A DNA stretch of 64,000 nt, from assembly GCA_035041965.1 (NCBI GenBank), contig JAPYMA010001478.1, forward strand, positions 1 to 64,000, in the 5' to 3' direction. Every line of letters begins with the position of its first letter. Position 1 is the first letter of the stretch. The position numbers and the translations under genes were made by a program. Origin of the DNA: Anisakis pegreffii. Lineage: Eukaryota; Nematoda; Chromadorea; Rhabditida; Anisakidae. Below, in pieces: positions 51,101 through 63,199 of this stretch. The notes under the pieces were generated by a model that was not told the DNA's origin, made no database searches, and was given only the letters and a program-made list of their open reading frames with translations.

Positions 51101-52901
51101 TTTGCTCAACAGATCGTTCGAAATCGCTCAATCACCATTGAATCACCTTAATGACATGTCCTAAAAAGTGTTCAAGAAGAACAAATAAATAAACCGACTT
51201 GGAAGACTATGAAATTCAATGAATTCTGCGTTCATTTAGCGAGTTTTAACAGTGACAGTGATTTTATGAAAATTCTAATGTTAAATCAAAGCAGTACATT
51301 TTTCGTTCACAATTTTTGATATAATAGTCCTTTATGATCGCCTTGTGTCATACATCCAGCATCGAAGCAGAAGAATTAGTGACTTACTAAGCAAATTTTG
51401 GGGGTTAAAAGATAATCAAACATAAAATGATAAGGTAGGCTACCCTTCAACAAGATGAGGATATTTGATTCTGATCCATGCAGCCAACATTCCACCGTAC
51501 GATCCACCGAATGCGATTACGGTAGAATTGTGTGCGTTTTCAAGTCTCTACAATTGCTAATTGTTGAATTAAAACACTTGTTTCGTGCATCAAACAGTCG
51601 ATTCTCAGTGCGCAATGAAGGAATCATGTAAAATTTTGTTGAATGTGCTGATACACTAATAAAAGAATGAAAAAAGCAATGAGAAATGCGATCGAAATGA
51701 GAATATTTCTGAGAGAGTACGCACTTCATTACGAAGGAAACGAATAATCTGCGCGAAATCGGCTAACGCCTGTTCCGAGGACAAATATCCCAAATTGTTG
51801 ACATTCGCATAACTTTCGTTACCAAACGGTTGTGTTTTACCATAGAATCGATGTTCAGCAAACACAATCGCAGCACTGAACTCAGCGGCGATATCCCACA
51901 TAAAACCCTGAAAAAATAATTGATTTCACCATTTTTCTCGATTTTCGAACAACAGAATACCTGTTTCCTTTCATCAAAAATTTATCCAATTAATAAGATT
52001 CCATAAGTTGGAGGTAAGAGCATCATAAATGAACATGTGAATGCCCACCGTATTGGTAGCAAATCCATCAATACTGCCTTCATTGCCGGTGTAGAAAAAG
52101 ATTGGTCCGTATGCTTTGAAATAATCAACGTTTATCAGATACCTAGAACGTGTTGATTCGAACAATAGTCAAACAACTAAATACGTAACGTGTTTGATAA
52201 TTTTTGTTACCATATCATGCAAATGATCGTTTTAAAGTGCACACAAAATCAGATCATCCAGCAAATCGTTTTAAAAGAAATTTTGAATGATTGCAAACGC
52301 GAAACGACAGAATATAAGTTGAACGGAAGCTGAATGCTGCTCAGCAGGATTATTTAATTGGAACCAAAACTGGTGCAACAGGAACAATAGAAACAAAATG
52401 AAGTGAATCACCTCAGACGAAATGTTCGATTGTCAGTGAATGAAAAGTGATCAATAGGCATTTGATGGAACCATTCTTCAGACCACTTGTAGTTAGGGGC
52501 ACTGTATCCCTTCTGCAACGAATCAACAGATCAATCAGAATCTAGATGATCACGCCGTATGCAGTGCAAGTTCCCAAATCTTCAATCAGTTGCTACTGTG
52601 ATTTTATCGTTGAAAAGAATTCTAGTTAAGAACTAGTCAATGTCTCATTCTATGAATACGTTCATCTATCAGCAAATTCACGCTTTGCAGAATGTCTCCG
52701 TAGAGAAACCGGCAGCTAAAACACGCTTGAAGATTGCTGGTAAAGTTGTGTTTGAATTCGAAAATGTGGCAAATGTATTACTTTTAGCAAATTGTAGTTG
52801 GGATGGAACGATGCAGGATCGCGAAGAAGAATGGAACACACAACTGGTATAAATGAGCAGAATAAAAATAGTGCAAGTTGATTAGCGATACCGATGTTCA
52901 T
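48135..52901 (-). CDS. S28 serine carboxypeptidase E, divergent member
   Basis: Thirteen exons in transcript order: 52901-52782, 52512-52412, 52142-52049, 51907-51725, 51547-51444, 50990-50833, 50681-50503, 50268-50083, 50000-49916, 49691-49568, 49342-49258, 48919-48793, 48205-48135. All phases agree, giving 538 residues. The signal peptide is within residues 1-23. Catalytic motifs are GGSYGG (Ser182), NGYLDPW (Asp450) and HHYDLR (His477/478). It shares several exon boundaries with A-D but has extra introns at the next GGS block and in the C-terminal third. Its C-terminus follows the PRCP/DPP7 pattern after HHxDLR rather than the DLRQPN-type of A-D, and ends in a basic tail with no stalk. It is the probable outgroup of the cluster and a soluble secreted or lysosomal enzyme. 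Confidence 0.92.
50326..50364. repeat. 17-base perfect hairpin in an intron of gene E
   Basis: GCGTCACTGCTAAGCGA at 50326-50342 pairs exactly with 50348-50364 around a five-base loop (TATGT). It lies in the intron between exons 7 and 8 of gene E, next to a T-run at about 50312-50321. Confidence 0.9.
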
Positions 52902-53244
52902 CCTCCAAACTTAAGCCTTCCACTTTAAACAAGCTGAATAGTCGTTTCACTAATAGTTGTTTCATTTCGTCGTTTCACTAACGAAATTTCAATTTTACAG
53001 CGAACTGGAAAATGAAGACGAGAAAAAAACAATAACATCAACGCTTCATCCACCAAAGATTTTCAGATTCTGTGTCATGTGATCGAGAAAGGAGAGATGT
53101 TATTATTAGGATGCAAACGAACGGAATGAAATGGTAGTTAAAACAAGTGACGGTTCTATTCTATTCAAAATTTTCTATTTCAGTTTTATTCCAGGGAGTG
53201 GAATAAGATAGTTCTAAGGGAAGGAATAGAACAGCAATTTTTTA
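52902..53244. other. Upstream region of gene E, no recognisable gene
   Basis: Presumed promoter side of gene E. No open frame with a recognisable domain and no defined element was found. Confidence 0.4.
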
Positions 53245-53316
53245 TTACTGTTATTATTATTATTGTTATTGTTATTATTACCGCCGGTGAAATCTTCACA
53301 ATAATAATAATAATGG
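53245..53316. repeat. TTA/TTG and AAT microsatellites in inverted arrangement
   Basis: (TTA)n/(TTG)n at 53245-53280 is followed within about 20 bases by (AAT)n at 53300-53315, so the two could pair as a hairpin. Confidence 0.75.
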
Positions 53317-55414
53317 GATTAGTGAGGAGAAAAGGTCATCAATGAGAGGGGAAACAGTCACATCCAGGCCAGGCTATAGCGCGTATTTCTCAAAACCGCT
53401 GAAGATTGTCTGCGGGGCAATTGCTCAGGAAATCACCAAAGGATGCGACTGTGATTCTGAAGCAACACCCTCTTCTCTGTTTTCGATCATACTGAATTCT
53501 ACGAGCATCCATCACAGAAATCGTTCACATTTAACGCCACCAATGAGAGTTTATGATCGAAGGAACTTGAACAAATCAACTCCCCTTCTTAAACCGTCAT
53601 TAAAGGAAACTGTGCTTCTGCTTGGGACCGAACTGTTGGGTCGAATCTTCTCGATCCGACATTCGAGTTCAATCCGGTTCACCAGTAGTGGCGGACAATC
53701 GGAATGTTCACACACATGAAATGTTTTGATGTCAGAATTGAAAGACCAGTCCGCACTGGTCATAACGAGTTTGCATCCAAAGATTCGAGGTGCATGTGCC
53801 TATGTTCTTCAAGAATGCTGGTTGCTAAAGCCCAGAACCCCATGTTTTCGGCGAATCATGACCACCAAAAGCGTCGACTCACTGCGTTTACCATCTCCGC
53901 CCACTCAAATTCTCTTCCGTTTTGCATTATTTCCGCCAAAAAAAAACACGTTTCAGCTTTCACAATTCTTATCCCGCTGTCTGCTAACTAAACGAGTCGT
54001 GAAAGGAACAGAACAGTTTTAACGGTAAAACAGAACAGAGTGGTTTGAAAATCTGGGACGCGAGAAGAGAACAGACTTCAAAATATGAGGGTGTAGAATA
54101 GAACAGAACAGCCGAAGGGATGGAACAGATCAGAACAAACGGTTCTCAAATAAGGGACGTGCAGAACAGAGCGGAACACAACAACTGAAGGGCGGAATAG
54201 AATAGAATACAATAATTTGCCAAAGGTATGGAAAGGAAACATCACTGGTCAGAATATATAACTCTTTGAAATCTATCTTAAAATGAAACCAAACGCCTGA
54301 AAAGTATTTAGAGGGTGGGGATGCTCACAAACAATGGGAATCTACATGAAAGTTCGAAGAACAGAAGTAATTGTTAATATATATGTGTATGCATAAAAAC
54401 TATGCAGTTCGTTTTTCATTAATCATCAGCGGAGTATTTGCGCACAAAAAAAAGGAGAAATCGCATTTCTTGAAATCAGCAACAAGAAGGAACTGGAATG
54501 TTGCGAGTAGTGCGAGGGTTAATGAATGAAACAGCAATATTACAGGTTGATCAATCGATAGAATATAATGATCATATCGCTTGCAATCGTAACAACAACG
54601 GGAATGGATTGATAGATGAGGGTGAACTGATGTGATTAGTGATAGTGACTGTTTCATTTGTGATGTCATTCAGATTAATGGTTGTGAACATCCTCTGCCA
54701 TATCAATCACTCCATATCCTCTCGAACAAAGTCTGACTCAACAAAGCCGAGCTCAATTCTAGCATCTTCAAGACATGCATAATCCTGAACAATCGCATTC
54801 ATAAAACGATCAGCCGAACGAACAAATACAATTGTCCTTTAGAATGCCTTCGAACCTCGTGAAAGCAGCAATTGTCCTGAACAAACGTGATGAAAATTTG
54901 AATCGTAAATACACATTAACGTATATTGATCGTTTATTTGGGATTGTGCAACACGCTTTTCTAAAATCACTCTAAATTACAATCGCAAGATATCATTAAC
55001 AGGAAATGCCTCGGAAGAGATGAACCAAGTTTCATTGAAAAGAACACATGTAATTGCGAAATCCCAAACAATAACGAACAACTGACCATTTTGATGCACA
55101 TTCATTATCAAACTGTGACGAACGATATGAACTGGGCTAGTGATAACTCATTAGTATTGTCAATCGAAATTCAGCATTTGCAACGAAATTTGCGAAAAAC
55201 ATTAAAGGTGTGTGTGTGTGTGTGTTAGAAGGTGATCAATGATGCTAACACAGATGATGAAGTTCAAAAGTTGTTAATTGATGAGCAGTATATCAATCTA
55301 TCACTTACTGTTACTTAGCCGTCAAATCAATTCAAGTACTATCTACTCATCAGCACAGTTGAGTCAGCGTCTAAGCGTATCATCCAATAGATTTATGCGA
55401 TTAAGAAATTCGAA
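53317..55414. other. Intergenic between E and F, no recognisable gene
   Basis: A 125-codon plus-strand frame (53342-53719) has no recognisable domain. GAACAG/GGAATAGAA-rich sequence fills about 53990-54230. A short (GT)n lies at about 55209-55225. Confidence 0.45.
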
Positions 55415-57273
55415 ATGAATTTCGCAATATCGCTTTGCCTTATGATAGTCAACGTTTACGCATCTTTCGACGGTTCTGGATTGGCTGACCAAGAGGTACG
55501 TTCGGAATTGATTGGCGCCTTGAGGAGTTTTAATTGCAATCATTACTAGTGCTATCATTATTACTTGAATATTGTTTTCATATTCTTTTTTGATGTGCTG
55601 TTATTTTTATTCATACTTTCGTTATTCTTGTTATTGTAATAATCCAGTTGTTAGCGTGGTTAGGAAGAATGATTTCGACGATAGCTAGTTTTCTGTTTAG
55701 GATAAGACTGAAGGTTAGACTTTCAACTAACCTTAAACTGTCTTCTGGTCTGGACAAAAATTTATAGCTATTGAATAAGTTGAATTTTCGTTGCCATGTT
55801 CATTAGATGCTCATCGCTAGGTGATGTGTTTTGCTTAGGTATGGATCGAATACAAGGACAATCCTGTCAACTTCAACATAATCAACGAAGCATTGCAGAG
55901 CCATTCAAACCGACATATCAATAGCACTCTTCAGGTTACCTCTCATCGCTCATTATTTTTAAATACCAAAACATTCTGTCCGTCTTCTTCATTAATTTCA
56001 GTTAGAAATCGTACGAGCTGAAGAAGAGATTCGTCGAGGGCGAATGAGCGTAACAGTATGGGCACATCAAGTGTGGGCATTGCCCGAACGGGTGCTTGAT
56101 GGTGTGATTGATCGATTGCGGTTGAACGATCAGAAACAAATCAAGCTTCAGCTTGATCGCAGCACCAAATTGGCTTTATCACCACAAGCTGTATTCAAAA
56201 ATGCTTTGTATTTCAAGGAGCATCACACTCCTTCATCGAATACAATTCTACACGTTCGTAGAGATGGTGTTTTCTCTCTTCATTCAAAGTTCACACTCGA
56301 TATTCCTTGTGTGCGAATAGTTCCGATGAAAGCGGTTCGTTCATTTTGTCATTCCATGAAAGCGGTTCATTTGATATGATGACAATTTAATAAATCTGTC
56401 CTCGATAAGAGTTTTTGTGAATAATTGATCCCTGAGAGAGATTCCCATATGGACGAGACTTCAAAAGGTTAAGTAGTGTAGCTGAAAGTTCAAACGATTA
56501 TTTCACTTCACTTAAATTAGTTGTTTGTGTTATCAAGTTGAATATGCACATATTGTAATATTCTTCACTCATCGCGTTCCAGTACTCATCTCATATCTAC
56601 AGTATTTCGTGTTGATAACTTATCTCTTTCTCAGACATCGTCTTGAAAGTTCTTAACAGCTGACGGCCAAATTCACTTCATTTTCACTTTGTTTTCAATG
56701 ATCATTTCTCTTGTAATCAACCAAGGCAAGCTGTTAAGATTCTTTATTGATGAATAGTAGTGTTGGGAATTTTGAAGTCTCAATAGAATTCACAGATTTA
56801 AAATTTTTTTGATTACTTTGATCGAATAGAATGAAAATTCGAATTCTTATAAATCGAATGATTAGCGAGATGACAGTAAGCTTCAGTTTTATATTATCGA
56901 AAAAAAAGGACAACTGCTGAAACTTTGATAATATTGAAAAAAAAGATAGGATTTGGAGACATAAGAACACTGAATTTAAGGAATACATCGAATATCCATT
57001 ATGTGGACGCGAGATAACGTTAAGCAGGAGTGGTGGATACCGAAGTAGTAATGACGTTGTGTGTGAGATGCGCTTTGGAAGTTATATTCGAGACAGATCA
57101 TTACTGCACTTGGATTGGGCATTCAACGCAATTGATGGGCACAGTTCGCCATGCTCAAATGAACTCGTACCGCATTGTTTAATACAAGAAATTCAAACTT
57201 TTCGACGAGAAACGGTTCGATTTCTTTTTACTTCGATAACGCTTCCGACTGAAGGAAATATTTGCAATTATTG
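55415..57273 (+). CDS. Partial Cys-loop receptor ectodomain (F), membrane segments not found
   Basis: Proposed exons are 55415-55495 (signal peptide), 55839-55934, 56002-56310 and 56966-57273. The first three join in phase. The third exon has VTVWAHQVW and a later NTILHVRRDG block ending at a Cys, as in strands before the Cys-loop of anionic-type receptors. The fourth exon includes EYPL and VCEMRFGSY with a following DW, the usual pattern after the loop. The loop itself is irregular: about 17 extra residues lie between EYPL and DVVC, so an intron or exon edge may be misplaced. The last exon ends at a good donor (TG/GTAAGAAG). No sequence like TM1 to TM4 was found before gene G. This may be a truncated or decayed duplicate, a soluble ectodomain, or a gene whose last exons are too diverged to see. 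Confidence 0.5.
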
Positions 57274-57657
57274 GTAAGAAGGGAGGAAGCAGGAATTCGA
57301 TTACACGACCAAAAGAATTTAATTTCGCTCTCTAAAATTCATTATTCGGAAGCGAAATGTTTGCGAGTTTGCACACTTTTATTATTGAATGTGCATAACC
57401 AATACTTTGAGCGGATTGAAGCTCTATCCGAATCATCTTTTGATCTCAATATCGGGGATATATCCCCTCGATTTTGATGAAACGATAATATGTTTGCTTC
57501 TGTGTGAATGCACATTTTACTGCTTTTAATAGGAAAGAAGTAGTTATCTGAGTTTTCTAATGTTTCCTTCAAAACCAACGATGAGCTTTCTCCTGTGAGA
57601 ATCTGTCTGAAGCATTGTTTCCGATTTCATTATTGAGTCATTCATACTGTGCTTGAG
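57274..57657. other. No exon recognised downstream of F
   Basis: It lies after a good donor at 57274, so an intron is expected here. I see no acceptor followed by a TM1-like exon. Confidence 0.4.
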
Positions 57658-58230
57658 TCATTCTGCAGTTATTTTCTTTAGTTCTGATGAGATGAATACG
57701 TTCAGGAGTTTGTTGGTGAGGAATTCGACGAATTGATCGCGTGTTTTCTGCTCAGTTATCGTACCGCAGATCGCTGGGGAGGTGCATGATGAGTGTCGAA
57801 ATATAGGAAAATCCAGTACTGAATAAGCTAAAGTGTTGACTGCAAGTGGTACAACTAACGCGGACACATCAACAATTAAAGCAGTAAATTTGAAATGTTG
57901 ATAAATCATGTAATGTTTGCATGTTTGTTTATTTGACTGTGTGCACGGATACATCAATCGTAAGCTTGCATTGTTCGATATTGACAATACGAGCCATAAA
58001 GTTGACGTTAATGACCACATTGATACCATAAGATTCGCTCGTTCATTGTACTCATTTTGTCCGTAACTCAAACACTTTTGGTGGTTTATATTTTTTACAG
58101 TATTACATTCATATTTACAGTCTCTGTCTGACACTGCTTGTGTCATCAATGTATCATGATTAATTGCATAAGTCAAATGTTTATTCAATCTTATAAAAAA
58201 TACCATTAAATATTCATTGCATGTACACAC
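57658..58230 (-). CDS. Unassigned 190-codon open frame, possible GPCR fragment
   Basis: It is the longest uninterrupted frame in the window on either strand. With about 36% GC a chance frame this long is unlikely, so I treat it as a probable exon. The product has two hydrophobic segments. The second is followed by NTLAYSVLDFPIFR, loosely like the NPxxY...FR end of TM7 in rhodopsin-like receptors. The frame opens with GTG, so a true start or acceptor is probably further inside. An acceptor-like CAGACAG lies near 58135. Function is unknown. Confidence 0.35.
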   Translation of the reverse strand: MCTCNEYLMVFFIRLNKHLTYAINHDTLMTQAVSDRDCKYECNTVKNINHQKCLSYGQNEYNERANLMVSMWSLTSTLWLVLSISNNASLRLMYPCTQSNKQTCKHYMIYQHFKFTALIVDVSALVVPLAVNTLAYSVLDFPIFRHSSCTSPAICGTITEQKTRDQFVEFLTNKLLNVFISSELKKITAE

Positions 58231-59357
58231 ACACCCTCGTTTGAACTGATTACATAACCGTTACCGATGTCGTTTTATGTGTATGCGCTAGTTTTGGGGT
58301 GAAATTATGACAATATGCATTGATGCGTTTAAAAGCCATTAAGCAATGGCCGATTATAGGGTACAAATATTGATGTGAAGTACCATTATCGCGGAATAAA
58401 ACACACATACTCTGTTGCATGTCCACGGTAAGGTGAACGGCTTGATTTAGTCAAGCATAAAAGCTAAATGCAGAACTTTCCACGTTGCTTTCATCCGGAG
58501 GTAAGACTTCTGAACTTTTGACAAACTCTTTAATGGATACATTGGGCATGTTTTGGAATGGTTCTAGTTCGAACGATTGACGACTCATTTATGTAACCTA
58601 GTCATCATGTGTCGTTTAATATTTATCGAAGAAATTTCAGTGAGAATTTTCCTTTGCAACAGGAGCATTTCACTTTCATACAGCCGAACTCTATCATTGC
58701 ACCTCTGTGAGACGTTTTCAGTCTCACTCTCTTAGCAGAGTGTGCAATTTGTAGGGGAAATATTTTGTTTGAAAGCACTGCAGCTGCAAGTATGTTGCTT
58801 TCAAAAGTTGCATCTAAACGATAACTGCACCACTGATTCGAATCATTCAGAACCAGTGCAATAGTTTCAAACTCTGCACGCTCAGGCGTCGACCTGAGTG
58901 CCTGAAACAAACGATTTGCACACAGATTGTTTAGATGAGGACAACGCCGACGAGGATGCGTTCGTTGCTCATGTAGGCGCATCATAAATATTCATTCGCA
59001 TTTGTGTTTGTATATATGAAAATAGAGTATCGAATAACAAATAAAATCAATTGTATAAATATATGAATAATATTGCAATCATATCACCATATCTTCATGC
59101 AATGTATAAATATTATATAAATTCATAATTTGATTACAACCATATCGATGGAACAATGTATCGGTTTTCACAATTCGCAAGCGAAATGATCAAAACCCTC
59201 ACTTAATACTGTTTTGTTCGCTTTGCTTGCGGTTAGTGCACTCCGTTGAATATCAATCACTCCATCCTTCAGTTCGTTTTTTTGTTATTGTTGTTATTGT
59301 TGTTGCTAGTGTCATCATATTATCGTTACTGCTGCTGCTGCTAATATTGTTATTGTC
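58231..59357. other. No recognisable gene
   Basis: A 120-codon minus-strand frame (58623-58985) has no recognised domain. A GTT/CTG trinucleotide-rich stretch at about 59280-59356 directly precedes the start of gene G. Confidence 0.45.
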
Positions 59358-62300
59358 ATGAATTCACATCGCTCAACTATTTTGACTCTCATCGTTTGTG
59401 CCATCTATCACCTCAATAACCAAGCTGTTAACGCACAACTATCTACTCGAGATCTGGACGAAGAAACCGCTGAAGGTTCATTTCTCACTATTCATTTATC
59501 TTTCCTCGAAAGAAATCATTCAAAATCCGAATTCAAATGCAACAAATTGTGTGGAATCCGTTCAATTTATGCGACTGATGACGCTTAAAGACTGAAAAGT
59601 TATGGAGGGACAGTTTTAATAATCAGCGAAAACTGTATCGTTAGAGGCCGATGAATACGCGTACCGTATAAAACATGCACTAAATGAAGTGCAAATGATC
59701 CACTTCAAGGTGTAGTATCACTTCGAAATGACTGAATGTTGCGAGTTCTCATAGTTGACTTTGATAAGCAATTGAAACATGCTTAAGAAGAGTTCGCTTG
59801 TGTTTAGTTCGTAAATATAATGCTGAACATTACGTAGCCTTGTGATTAATCGTAAATCATTTCCAGGTGATGCTTTCCTCAAATGTTTTCGATAGTTTTA
59901 CAAATTTCCTTATCGTTAGCACATTCTCATGATGCAGTCATACTAGGATCCATTTGAATGATGCTATCGTAATGGGGCACTCAATTTCTTAATTTGGAAT
60001 TAAGAAAGTTAGCAATAGCGTAGAATATTTAAACAACTCTGTCGATGGATTAATGCCTACATTGAAAATAATTTAAAGAAATAGCGAATCGAACGTACGT
60101 CGAAGAGCAGACCGAACTGCAGCGTACAATCTTCAAAAATTACAATAAACGAAAACGACCCGTCCGAAATGCCTCACAGCCACTCGATGTGGCCATCCAC
60201 GTTTACTTGATGCACATTTCTGTAAACCAGATCGAGCAGACCGTCACACTCAACGGACATATTTACATGGTGCTTTATCATCTCATTTTCACTATCATTG
60301 CCATCTCGTCGTTATCGTTATGAATTCGTCGCCGTCATCCATATCATTCGCTAGATAATCAGCATTCATGAATGAAAATGCAGATGAAATCCTCACTTAA
60401 ACACTTCATCGCAAGCACATCTGAACTTTACGTTCAGTCCTACTTGAATTAATAATTTCATGGAATTCATCGAGTTGTAGACGTGGAAAGATGAATTCGC
60501 TGTTTGGGAGCCAAGTGAGCATAACGGAGTTCGTACAACGATGGTTAAACAGTGGGAAATATGGACACCTGAGTTGAGGGTTACGAACAGGCGCGTTCAT
60601 TATGATTTGTACTTGTAATTCTCATCACTGCTTTAAAATCTTTGATTGACTTAGATCTTGGCATGGCTTTAAATAATTTCAGCTAATTGCAGTGTTTCTG
60701 GAGTGGGCCAATACTTCGAAATTTCAAAACGGTCACATGTTATCATTCAGTCGAACGGAAATACGGTTTATTATTCTTATATCTTTATTATTACCAATAT
60801 TTTCATTCAGCATTAATGAATATATACTTGTTAGCAATGAATGAATGTCTAAACGTTACATTTCATGATCCATTTATTGCCGTTCGAATGATCCATCTCA
60901 ATTCGTTCCCTAATCAAAAATCATTGATTACAACATTATTCTCCAACACTAGCAGTAGTGCCCAATGTAAATGCACAATTTATCACTCGTCAATAATACG
61001 AGTTGCTGCACCGATACTGTGATGAAGATTTGAGTCCTAATAGGAAGAGCCATTAAGCCATAACCGATATGAATTACTCTGCTTCATAAAACGTATTGAG
61101 CGTTCATGTAATGCTCGCATTATTCAGTGGAGCCGTGTTGAAGTCTATCCAACGTTCTCAATAAAAGTCGGATGCGCTTTTGACTTCTCGGCCTATCCGT
61201 ATGACACCCAACGATGTGCATTGGGTCTTTTCACGAGTTATCGTATGAGTGATGTACAGCTATCTCTTTATTATAATCTACAACCTACTATACTTCTTGG
61301 TTCGTTTGTGAATTGGTAAAATGACACTGTTGATCGCATGGATTTACATTTACATTATCATAGCGTTCTTTGAGAGTTTTTGTTCACTTATGAAAGTTTC
61401 TGATATTTTGCATCATTTTCTTTATTAAATTTGTTGGTGTGAAAAAGAGTTATTCTGGGATTGAAGCAGTTAATATTGATGGGCAGTTGTTGCGAATGAT
61501 TATGCGAAAAAATGAATAGCAATTGATTGGGAGTTGAGGCGTGTACTATGATGATTGCACAGGTTGGGGATCTCAATCGAACAAAAGACATATAAGTGAT
61601 TGGAAATTGGAGAAAATGAGCAACAACTTGAGCTATTACAGTCAAGGAGAATATACGAGTGTTCGACCTGTTGACCCGGATCACTTGGACAGCACATGGT
61701 TAAAACTGTTTCATTTATCAAATACTTCGAGCTGATTAACTCTTTGAGTGTTCTATCATTAATCAACCAGCACATTTATTACATATGTGTCACTTGTTGA
61801 CCATTATCATCAATGAACGAAGAATTTGGTACTAGCATATTGTAATGCGCAACGATTAAGTTAACTTTATTGACATCGCAGCAGTCTCATTAAAATTTAA
61901 TCAGAATAACTTTTCTAAATCAAAATACCATTAACCAAAAAATATGTCACCTTTAGTCACTGTTCTAATATCATCCCACTTGAACTGTTATCTAGACTAA
62001 TAATTAATTGAAATCTATTTCGACTAACCCAATATTCGAAAGCTTTATGGCAATCTAAATGTTTATAAAATCTGATTGAAGTATTCTAATCGCTTGAGAA
62101 ATTCAGGTCAATTTTGCATACATGGCTTCATTTGCGAAGAAACGCATTCTGCTATGGCGTGGCCATATTGCTGCCATCAACGATTGCGTACATGCTTGTG
62201 ATATTTTCGTTTCTACTCCCCTCACCGCAGGCATCAGTATATATCCTAATCGCTAATTTATTTCTTCTTGGCATCTTCTTTGAGGATCTTGTCTTGATGC

Positions 62301-63199
62301 TGCCACCCATCGTTGGTCGAGCACCTCGCATCGGTCAGTTCAACATTAATTCAGTCAGTTGTTCAAAAAAACAAGTCCTAAACCGATAACTGCCTCGGTA
62401 AAAAGAATACACATGACAGTTTAAATACGTGTAGGTAACATACAGAAACGTTTAGTTTACCTATTAGAGGCATCAACTCGTTACGGATGATCGAAGTCAC
62501 CTTGCACGTCAAATCATGTGTATTGCACTTCCAGTCATACTTTCAGTGTATTTCACCGGATTAAATATGATACTCACTACATTTGCAATTGCAATCCAGT
62601 TCTGGATAAAATATTTGCTGAAAACACCTGGGAGTGCTTACGGTTGGTATGTGCGTATTGTCAACCTACGAAATAAATTCGTTCCTAATAAATGGAAGAA
62701 CGAAACGAGCAATGCAACAAAGAGTGATGGTGAGAGAAATGCAGGTCTGTCTTTTTAACTCAACGATAATATTTATTTCACTGATTTAACAGTCAGTTCC
62801 CATCAAAAGTTTCATTCCCGAAATGCACAATGGAACCGTCGAACACAGCTATTTCGTGGACTTGGGAATCAGTTTCGAAGAGTTCGTTTCGTAAACACCA
62901 ATTTTTGGTGAAGAATGAAACAGAAATATTTACATAATGCTGTCTTACCATCTTTCATTACAAACGAAATGAATTGTGTGTTTTAAATTTCTGCGAAAGC
63001 AGTAGCTGAAAAACTTCCATGGAAAATAGGTCAACTATAATTCAGAAGTGTAAAATTTTTGGAATGCCCGTCAGATACGTTTTCTTTTTCAGTTGAGAAC
63101 GAAGTTCCATGGAAGTTGGTGGCCGACAGCATAAAGCTTCTCGCGGGACTCCTGTTTTTGATCATTTTCTTTGTGTCATTCATTGCACTTTTTATTTGA
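59358..63199 (+). CDS. Cys-loop ligand-gated ion channel subunit (G), eight exons
   Basis: Exons are 59358-59475, 60106-60269, 60481-60590, 60693-60765, 61128-61315, 62107-62353, 62468-62744 and 63093-63199. The total is 1284 bases with all phases matching, giving 427 residues. A signal peptide covers about residues 1-26. The ectodomain shows NGHIYMTWKDEF, EIWTPEL, GQYFEISKRS and WSRVEVYPTFSIKVGC. The Cys-loop is Cys171-13 residues-Cys185. TM1 is about 232-254, TM2 258-283 ending LPP, TM3 316-345 and TM4 405-427, where the protein ends. It resembles nematode orphan (lgc-type) subunits more than classical nicotinic ones. The loop C region is very short with no vicinal Cys, so it is not a standard acetylcholine-binding alpha subunit. 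Intron 3 appears to be GC-AG. The TM2-TM3 linker is long, so the exon 6 end is the least certain junction. Confidence 0.9.

Noticed and set aside
53342..53719. 125-codon plus-strand frame
   Set aside because: No domain, signal peptide or splice partner. A frame this long is expected by chance in a window this size.
57003..57048. A tiny intron inside the Cys-loop of F
   Set aside because: It would repair the loop spacing, but no donor and acceptor pair with matching phase exists there. The irregular loop is reported as it stands.
58623..58985. 120-codon minus-strand frame with a CSCCKGK cluster
   Set aside because: The Cys are too few and irregular for a named zinc finger, and no splice link to the 57658-58230 frame was found.
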